Assembly (NCBI GenBank): GCA_022424815.1
Contig: JAKMGS010000052.1
Span: 1 to 11,668, forward strand
DNA length: 11,668 bases
From: Schleiferiaceae bacterium
Lineage (GTDB): Bacteria > Bacteroidota > Bacteroidia > Flavobacteriales > Schleiferiaceae
Direction: 5' to 3'
In this document: positions 6,426 to 11,668 of the stretch, piece after piece
Layout: every line of letters starts with the position of its first letter
How positions within the stretch are numbered: the first letter of the stretch is position 1
Program-made: the position numbers and the translations under genes
Notes under the pieces: model-generated
Seen by the model: only the letters and a program-made list of their open reading frames with translations
What the model was told of the DNA's origin: nothing
Databases searched by the model: none

Positions 6426-7053
6426 ATGCATCCTTGGTGGGATAAATGAGGTCGGGATTGTGTTGTTGGGACTGCTTGTGTAATTGGCCCCCTTTTAAAA
6501 TTCGTTCCGCTTGTTCTAGATGACGCCCTATGTGTGGAACGATGAGCTGGAGTGCGGTCAAGGCCTTGATGCGAATAGGAGGCAATGCACTGATGACCTT
6601 GGTGTTGCGCAGCTCCGGACTCTCGGGGATAATGCGCAATATTCTTTCGATTTGACCGAGGTCTGAAATGAAGTTCTCCATGACCTTTTGGGCGCTGATC
6701 TTGAGTTTGGAATCGCGCATGCGTCGCGGTAGAAGGGCCTTGGGTGCCGGAACCTTGGTGGCTCCAGGTTTGCTCAAGGGCGACATCCATTGGTAGGCTT
6801 TGCGTTGAGACCAGCTCAGCGGGAGGTCTTGAGTTTGGGAGGCTTGATCAAGCTGGCAAACTTTGGTTAATTGGGCCAAATAGGCCTCATTCACATTGTT
6901 GATGTGTTCTATACATTCGATGGCCGACCACTGCTCGCCTTCAGGGATGAAGAACAATTCCTCTTCCTCTAAGAAATAAAACAGGCGTTCAAAATGATGT
7001 TTATGCTGGGCTAATTCCCCCAACCGCTCCTCTATATATTGTGCTGTGGTCAT
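6424..7053 (-). CDS. DinB/YfiT-superfamily putative metal-binding protein
   Basis: The 209-residue cytoplasmic protein fits the DinB_2 four-helix fold. Its N-terminal WSAIECIEHINNVNEAYL (42-59) matches the family Trp-Ser-x-x-Glu-x-x-Glu-His helix. The C-terminal PHIGRHLEQAERIL (173-186) supplies the His-x3-His pair. His50, His174 and His178 form the expected metal triad. Members include thiol-transferases that use bacillithiol or mycothiol and many of unknown function, so no reaction is assigned. The name DinB here is the Bacillus family, not E. coli DNA polymerase IV. Its ATG overlaps the mfd stop in an ATGA (7053-7050), so translation is likely coupled to mfd. A middle stretch (about 78-125) rich in Pro, Lys and Arg is less typical. 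Confidence 0.78.
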   Translation of the reverse strand: MTTAQYIEERLGELAQHKHHFERLFYFLEEEELFFIPEGEQWSAIECIEHINNVNEAYLAQLTKVCQLDQASQTQDLPLSWSQRKAYQWMSPLSKPGATKVPAPKALLPRRMRDSKLKISAQKVMENFISDLGQIERILRIIPESPELRNTKVISALPPIRIKALTALQLIVPHIGRHLEQAERILKGGQLHKQSQQHNPDLIYPTKDA

Positions 7054-10000
7054 GCTTCCGCTGTTTTTTCCGTGTTCACGATGCTACTGAGCATATGATG
7101 AACGTCTTCGAGGCTGCTAATGTTCTGTGCTATGAAGTTCAGTTTTTCTGCTTTTTGCTTGACCTGTACTTTGCGCGGGTTGCGCTGTAGGTAGGCGAGG
7201 ACGGCTGAGAAAATGGGCAGTTGGTAGTATTCGCTATTGTTCTCCGCAGCAAAATGCCCGATCAGCTTGCCCATCTTGATAATGAGTTTGGCAAATCCAA
7301 TGTGCTTGGCGAGCCATTTGATGCGGACGGAATACAATAGGTCTTTCACCTGACGTGGCAGCGGCCCAAATCTGTCCTCCAGTTCTAATTCAAAGAACTG
7401 CAACTCTTCTTCCGTTTCAATGGCGCCTAAGCGTTGGTATAGCTTAAGTCTTTCCTCAATGTTGTTGACGTAGTTATCCGGTATATGGATGGCCATATCA
7501 GTATCGATCTGCACCTCGTCCACAAAGTCCGATCCTTTGCTTTTATCTGGATTGTCGTACAGTTCCTTGAATTCGTTCTCCTTCAATTCCTTCACGGCCT
7601 CCGCCAAAATCTTTTGATAGGTATCGAAGCCCATCTCTGAGATGAATCCACTTTGTTCCCCACCCAATAGATCACCGGCGCCACGGATTTCAAGGTCCTT
7701 CATGGCAATCTTGAAGCCGCTTCCTAGGTCGGTGAACTGCTCGAGGGCCTGAAGTCGCTTGCGCGCCTCGTCGGTCAAGGAGTGCAACGGCGGGCTGATG
7801 AGTTTACAGAACGCCTTCTTGTTGGAGCGGCCTACACGTCCGCGCATTTGGTGGAGGTCGGACATCCCGAAGTGGTTGGCGTTGTTGATGATTATGGTGT
7901 TGGCGTTGGGTACGTCAAGTCCACTTTCAATGATAGAGGTGGCCACGAGGACATCGAATTTGCCGTCCATAAAGTCTAGCATGACTTTCTCGAGTTTCTT
8001 GCCGTCCATCTGGCCGTGACCTATGGCAATCTGTGCATCAGGCACGAGTCGTTGTACCATCCCGGCAACCTCTTGGATGTTGCTGACTCTGTTGTTGATG
8101 AAAAAGACTTGGCCTCCGCGCTGAATCTCATAGCTGATGGCATCTCTTATGGTCTCTTCGTTGAAGCCAATGATCTCCGTTTCGATGGGCTGACGGTTGG
8201 GTGGCGGCGTAGTCATGACACTCAGATCACGCGCGGCCATCAAGGAGAACTGAAGTGTTCTCGGGATGGGGGTTGCGGTAAGGGTGAGGGTGTCGATGTT
8301 GATTTTGAGCGTCTTGATTTTGTCCTTAACGGCCACACCGAACTTCTGCTCCTCATCGATGATCAGAAGGCCGAGGTCCTTGTATTCCACCTGGGTACTG
8401 ACGAGTTTGTGCGTGCCGATGACGATATCAATCTTGCCAGATTTTAATCCCGAGAGGGTATCTCGCTGTTGCTTGGCGGTGCGGAATCTGTTGATGTAGT
8501 CCACGGTGACCGGGAACCCTTCGAGGCGCTTGCTGAAGGTTTTGAAGTGTTGGAAGGCAAGGACGGTGGTAGGGACGAGTATGGCTATCTGCTTGCCGTT
8601 GGCCACGGCCTTGAAGGCGGCGCGTATGGCTATTTCCGTTTTTCCAAAGCCTACATCGCCACAGATCAGACGGTCCATAGGGATGGTGCCCTCCATGTCT
8701 TTTTTGACGGCTTCTGTCGCGGTTAATTGGTCCGGGGTATCCTCATACAAGAAGCTCGCCTCAAGTTCATGTTGCAAATAGCCGTCAGGTGCGCACTGGA
8801 ATCCCACAGCTTCGCGGCGCTTGGCATAGAGCTGGATGAGGTCAAAGGCAATTTGCTTGACGCGTGCCTTGGTCTTTTTCTTGAGGTTCTGCCATTGAGG
8901 ACTGCCCAATTTGTTTAAGACAGGCGCAGTCCCATCTTTCCCGTTGTACTTGCTAATCTTGTGCAGCGAGTGGATGCTCACATACAAGATATCATTGTCG
9001 CGGTAGACGAGTTTAATAGCTTCCTGTATGGTGCCGTTGTTATCTATTTTTTGCAATCCGCCAAACTTCCCCACTCCATGATCTACGTGTGTTACGAAAT
9101 CACCGAACTCGAGCGCGTTGATTTGTTCGAGGGTGATGGCTTGACGCTTTTGCGCTCCGTTCTTGATGCTGAAACGCTGGTAACGGTCGAAGATTTGATG
9201 GTCAGTGTACACGTAAAGTCCGGCATCTGGGTCTTCAAAGCCTTCGTGCAACGCAATGGTAGTGGTTTGGTATTTTGGGTCTAATTGCAAGTCTTCGAAA
9301 ATGGTTTCGATTCTATTGACCTGCTTGGCATTAGCGCACATCAGTACCGTTTCAATATCACGGTCGTTGGCGTCGATAAGGGTTTGTGCCAGGAGGTGGA
9401 AATCCTTATTGAAGGCGCGTTGCGGGAGGGCGGTGCTGTCCAGCTTGGTATTGGACCACTCTGCTTTGCCGTACTCTACTCGGGTGTAATTCAATAGGAG
9501 TCGTTTGAAGGCATCGCCGCTCATGAACAGTTCCTCGGGGGTGGCGCGGCTGATGGTATCGGCGAGGTTGGTATAGGTTTGGTGGGCGAGCTCCATTAAT
9601 CGGTCCAATCCTGCCACCACTAATGACGGTGTGTTGATCCAGAGCTGAGTATCTTTTGGCAAGTACGTTAAGAAAGGTGCACGTGCCTCAAGGAAGTTTT
9701 TGTTTTCCACGTTCGGCACGATACTCATTTTAGTGGCCTTGCCGATAGTGCGTTGGGTTTCGATGTCGAAGTAGCGAATGCTCTCCACCTCTTCGTCGAA
9801 GAATTCGATGCGGTAGGGGTGCTCCTTGCTGAACGAGAAAATATCTACAATGCCGCCGCGCACGGAGAATTGGCCAGGAGAGGTGACGAAATCTACACGT
9901 TCGAACTGGTATTCGAAAAGTGTTTCGTTGAGGAAGTCAATGCCGAGATTTTCGCCGACGTGAACTTTAAGGGTATTGGTTTCCAATTCTTTCTTGGTCA

Positions 10001-10400
10001 CCACTTTTTCAAATAGTGCTTCGGTGAAGGTGATTACCAAAGGGGCTTTTCGACGGCTGCTGAGATGGTTGAGCACTTCTGCGCGCAACAACACATTGGC
10101 ATTATCGGTTTGTTCGACTTCATAGGGCCTGCGGTAGGAGGCAGGATAGAAGTAACATGGGGTTTTGCCCAGTAGCTTTTCCAAGTCGTTCTGAAGGTAG
10201 GCGGCCTGCTCTTTGTCCTCGGCGATCAAGAGCTGGGTTTTGCCGGTTTTCAAATAGGCAGCTGCGGCCAACATGGCGGTATGCGAGCTCCCTGCCGTAC
10301 GGTAGCTAATGGCTTCCATACGGTCGGTTGAGGCACTGTTTTCAAGCGCTAAAGTGAGCGGGTGGTCAAGGTAATGGGAGAGTAAATCCGCTGGTTCCAA
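7050..10400 (-). CDS. mfd: Transcription-repair coupling factor Mfd
   Basis: Mfd is a DNA translocase that pushes stalled RNA polymerase off DNA and recruits UvrA for nucleotide excision repair. The full 1116 residues match family length. Seen in order: a UvrB-like N-terminal region (YFYPASYRRPYEVEQTDNAN; then VRGGIVDIFS and YRIEFFDEEVESIRYFD), the RNA-polymerase-interacting domain (FGDFVTHVDHGVGKF from residue 432), Walker A GDVGFGKT (581-588), DEEQ box (682-685), TATPIPRT (708-715), GRVGRS (854-859), GAGDLLGGEQSG, and the C-terminal TRCF domain that masks UvrA binding. The start is TTG at 10400. An in-frame TAA lies only two codons upstream and the next Met is residue 28, while LLSHYLDHPLTLAL before that looks like a normal N-terminus. 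It follows fbp by 3 nt and overlaps the DinB-like gene. No frameshift or missing motif was seen. Confidence 0.96.
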   Translation of the reverse strand: MEPADLLSHYLDHPLTLALENSASTDRMEAISYRTAGSSHTAMLAAAAYLKTGKTQLLIAEDKEQAAYLQNDLEKLLGKTPCYFYPASYRRPYEVEQTDNANVLLRAEVLNHLSSRRKAPLVITFTEALFEKVVTKKELETNTLKVHVGENLGIDFLNETLFEYQFERVDFVTSPGQFSVRGGIVDIFSFSKEHPYRIEFFDEEVESIRYFDIETQRTIGKATKMSIVPNVENKNFLEARAPFLTYLPKDTQLWINTPSLVVAGLDRLMELAHQTYTNLADTISRATPEELFMSGDAFKRLLLNYTRVEYGKAEWSNTKLDSTALPQRAFNKDFHLLAQTLIDANDRDIETVLMCANAKQVNRIETIFEDLQLDPKYQTTTIALHEGFEDPDAGLYVYTDHQIFDRYQRFSIKNGAQKRQAITLEQINALEFGDFVTHVDHGVGKFGGLQKIDNNGTIQEAIKLVYRDNDILYVSIHSLHKISKYNGKDGTAPVLNKLGSPQWQNLKKKTKARVKQIAFDLIQLYAKRREAVGFQCAPDGYLQHELEASFLYEDTPDQLTATEAVKKDMEGTIPMDRLICGDVGFGKTEIAIRAAFKAVANGKQIAILVPTTVLAFQHFKTFSKRLEGFPVTVDYINRFRTAKQQRDTLSGLKSGKIDIVIGTHKLVSTQVEYKDLGLLIIDEEQKFGVAVKDKIKTLKINIDTLTLTATPIPRTLQFSLMAARDLSVMTTPPPNRQPIETEIIGFNEETIRDAISYEIQRGGQVFFINNRVSNIQEVAGMVQRLVPDAQIAIGHGQMDGKKLEKVMLDFMDGKFDVLVATSIIESGLDVPNANTIIINNANHFGMSDLHQMRGRVGRSNKKAFCKLISPPLHSLTDEARKRLQALEQFTDLGSGFKIAMKDLEIRGAGDLLGGEQSGFISEMGFDTYQKILAEAVKELKENEFKELYDNPDKSKGSDFVDEVQIDTDMAIHIPDNYVNNIEERLKLYQRLGAIETEEELQFFELELEDRFGPLPRQVKDLLYSVRIKWLAKHIGFAKLIIKMGKLIGHFAAENNSEYYQLPIFSAVLAYLQRNPRKVQVKQKAEKLNFIAQNISSLEDVHHMLSSIVNTEKTAEA

Positions 10401-10403
10401 TAG

Positions 10404-11414
10404 TTAATTTTCGTATTTCCGCAAAAACGCGTGGGCGGTTTCGACCATACGCGGCGACCCAATAAAACACGGCACACGCTGATGCAATTCATCAGGTGCA
10501 ATCTCCATGATTCGTCGGGTTCCGTCCGTGGCCATGCCGCCGGCTTGTTCAACAATAAAGGCGAGTGGGTTACACTCGTACAGGAGCCTGAGCTTGCCTT
10601 TCGGGGCCATGGTTCCTGTGGGGTAAAGATACACCCCTCCTTTGATAAGATTGCGGTGAAAATCGGAAACTAATGAGCCAATATATCTTGAAGTGTAAGG
10701 CCTATTTGTTGCCTCGTCGAACTCTTGACAATACTTAATATAGCGCTTCACACCTTCGGGAAAATGCACATAGTTGCCTTCGTTTACGCTGTAGATTTTG
10801 CCGTCCTGTGGGATTTGCATATCTGGATGGGAGAGGCAGAAAACCCCGATAGAAGGATCTAAGGTAAACCCGTTGACGCCCTTGCCGGTGGTGTATACGA
10901 GCATGGTAGAGGATCCGTACACGATGTAGCCGGCGGCAATCTGCGCATCGCCCGGCTGTAAAAAGTCTTTCAGTTCAACGGGACTTCCTGCGAGAGTGAT
11001 CCGGCGGTAAATAGAGAAGATGGTACCCACGCTTACGTTAACGTCGATGTTGGAAGAGCCGTCGAGCGGGTCCATGAGTACGACATAGCGCGCGTCGGAA
11101 TGAATATCATCGTCAAAAGCGACGAAGTGTTCTTCTTCTTCGCTTGCAACACCGCAGACTTGGCCCATCGATCGCAAGGCACGCATGAAGGTATCGTTGG
11201 CCATAACATCGAGCTTTTGCTGCGCTTCGCCTTGGACGTTTTCACTGCCCATAGCACCAAGGATATCGGCTAGGCCAGCTTTATTTATTTCGCGATTCAC
11301 CACTTTAGCAGCCAGGCGAATAGATGTGAGTAATTGGGATAATTCGCCCGTCGCAAAAGGGAAATCCTTCTGGTTCTCGACGATGAATTCGCCAAGGGTC
11401 GTTGGTTGTACCAT
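10404..11414 (-). CDS. fbp: Class I fructose-1,6-bisphosphatase
   Basis: This cytoplasmic Mg-dependent enzyme hydrolyses fructose 1,6-bisphosphate to fructose 6-phosphate, the committed gluconeogenic step. The 336-residue product matches class I length. Motifs: TLGEFIVENQ (6-15) near the N-terminal AMP-site region, the metal-binding DPLDGSSNIDVNVSVGTIFS (115-134), substrate-side GGVYLYP (259-265), and KLRLLYECNPLAFIVEQAGG (274-293) with Glu280 as the expected metal ligand. The ATG at 11414 is chosen although the frame stays open 80 codons further: the family begins at MVQPTTLGEF, and the extra codons run into the divergent rsmA. It heads a tight operon with mfd and the DinB-like gene. An exact CRP/FNR-type palindrome lies 18 nt upstream of the start, which may mean carbon- or redox-linked control, or a leader hairpin. 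Confidence 0.96.
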   Translation of the reverse strand: MVQPTTLGEFIVENQKDFPFATGELSQLLTSIRLAAKVVNREINKAGLADILGAMGSENVQGEAQQKLDVMANDTFMRALRSMGQVCGVASEEEEHFVAFDDDIHSDARYVVLMDPLDGSSNIDVNVSVGTIFSIYRRITLAGSPVELKDFLQPGDAQIAAGYIVYGSSTMLVYTTGKGVNGFTLDPSIGVFCLSHPDMQIPQDGKIYSVNEGNYVHFPEGVKRYIKYCQEFDEATNRPYTSRYIGSLVSDFHRNLIKGGVYLYPTGTMAPKGKLRLLYECNPLAFIVEQAGGMATDGTRRIMEIAPDELHQRVPCFIGSPRMVETAHAFLRKYEN

Positions 11415-11432
11415 GGTCAGTGGTTCTTTACG

Positions 11433-11452
11433 CTTGTGATAGTGCTCACAAG
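11433..11452. promoter_or_regulatory. CRP/FNR-family-like palindrome upstream of fbp
   Basis: CTTGTGA (11433-11439) and TCACAAG (11446-11452) form a perfect 7-bp inverted repeat with a 6-bp spacer. The core is exactly TGTGA-N6-TCACA, the E. coli CRP consensus. It lies in the 88-nt gap between the divergent fbp and rsmA starts, 18 nt before the fbp ATG. A Crp/Fnr-family regulator in this organism is assumed, not seen. If transcribed, the same sequence could form a 7-bp hairpin. Confidence 0.45.
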
Positions 11453-11489
11453 TTAGGGCTTTTAGGTGGAAACCCGAGGAAGGAAATCC

Positions 11490-11497
11490 TACCTTTG
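11490..11497 (+). promoter_or_regulatory. -7 promoter element for rsmA
   Basis: TACCTTTG is an exact match to the Bacteroidota -7 consensus TAnnTTTG. Only five bases separate it from the rsmA ATG at 11503, so transcription would start at or very near the start codon. A weak TTAG at 11462-11465, 24 nt upstream, is the best -33 candidate. Confidence 0.5.
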
Positions 11498-11502
11498 TCT
11501 CT

Positions 11503-11668
11503 ATGAGAAACCAAGGACAAGTCCGGGCAAAAAAGCATCTCCGACAGCACTTTTTGAAAGACGAAGGGGTGGCCGAGCGCATTGCTAATGTGACCCCGTT
11601 CGACGGTGTCCATAAGGTCTTGGAAATAGGGCCGGGTATGGGTGTGATGACCAAGTATTTGTTGGCCA
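11503..11668 (+). CDS. rsmA: 16S rRNA dimethyladenosine transferase RsmA (KsgA), 5' part only
   Basis: RsmA transfers four methyl groups from SAM to two adjacent adenines in helix 45 of 16S rRNA during small-subunit assembly. The first 55 codons are in the window and the frame is open to the last base. VRAKKHL (7-13) followed by QHFLKDE (15-21) matches the N-terminal SAM-binding motif, and VLEIGPGMGVMTKYLL (39-54) is motif I. The motif normally reads Leu-Gly-Gln; here the Gly is Arg14 (CGA). The start is the first ATG that gives a normal-length N-terminus. No Shine-Dalgarno is present, and the -7 element sits just before the ATG, so the mRNA may be leaderless. The gene diverges from fbp. Confidence 0.93.
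   Translation, partial: MRNQGQVRAKKHLRQHFLKDEGVAERIANVTPFDGVHKVLEIGPGMGVMTKYLLA

Noticed and set aside
6329..6790. A 153-codon minus-strand frame overlapping the DinB-like gene and the terminator.
   Set aside because: It crosses the strong terminator and runs antisense into the SPOR coding region; its product is rich in His, Gln, Arg and Ser without a recognisable fold, a frame-shifted shadow of the DinB-like gene.
8016..8447. A 143-codon plus-strand frame and several others (between 7759 and 10016) opposite mfd.
   Set aside because: All are antisense to a complete, conserved mfd; their proteins are low in pattern and show no family motif. GC-rich genes often leave the opposite strand open.
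11449..11455. TAACTTG on the minus strand as a -7 element for fbp.
   Set aside because: One T short of TAnnTTTG and with no -33 partner seen; mentioned only in connection with the palindrome it overlaps.
11415..11654. An 80-codon upstream extension of the fbp frame, starting at 11654.
   Set aside because: Its sequence (Cys/Arg/Lys-rich, no family likeness) is the antisense of the clear rsmA start, and class I FBPases begin at the internal Met.

Overview
The window looks like chromosome from a member of the Bacteroidota, probably close to the Flavobacteriales. This rests on three things. There is a type IX secretion cargo with a type B C-terminal domain next to a PorP/SprF-family protein. Exact matches to the Bacteroidota -7 promoter element TAnnTTTG lie just upstream of several starts. 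Shine-Dalgarno sequences are scarce. No mobile element, CRISPR array, tRNA or rRNA was seen, and no stretch over 300 bases lacks a gene.

Layout, left to right: (1) the first ~318 codons of purH on the minus strand, with an apparent one-base frameshift; the 3' end lies outside the window. (2) A FtsX/MacB-type ABC permease on the plus strand, whose stop codon overlaps that of (3), a convergent GAF-domain gene related to free methionine-R-sulfoxide reductase. (4) A tight two-gene plus-strand operon: a secreted multi-domain Ig-like protein with a type B T9SS sorting domain, then, 2 nt later, a PorP/SprF-type outer-membrane barrel extended by a coiled coil, an Asn/Gly-rich linker and a SPOR domain. 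It ends at a strong bidirectional terminator. (5) A tight minus-strand operon fbp - mfd - DinB-like gene, running from right to left into the same terminator. (6) The first 55 codons of rsmA (ksgA) on the plus strand, divergent from fbp.

Most genes are housekeeping: purine synthesis, gluconeogenesis, transcription-coupled repair and rRNA methylation. The most distinctive part is the cargo/PorP pair. The PorP-like protein seems built to join an outer-membrane secretion or anchoring barrel to peptidoglycan through its SPOR domain. Other points worth a look are an exact CRP/FNR-like palindrome upstream of fbp, a probably leaderless rsmA with an unusual Arg in its first conserved motif, fbp and mfd lying in one frame separated by one stop and one codon, and a visible rise in GC to the right of the terminator.
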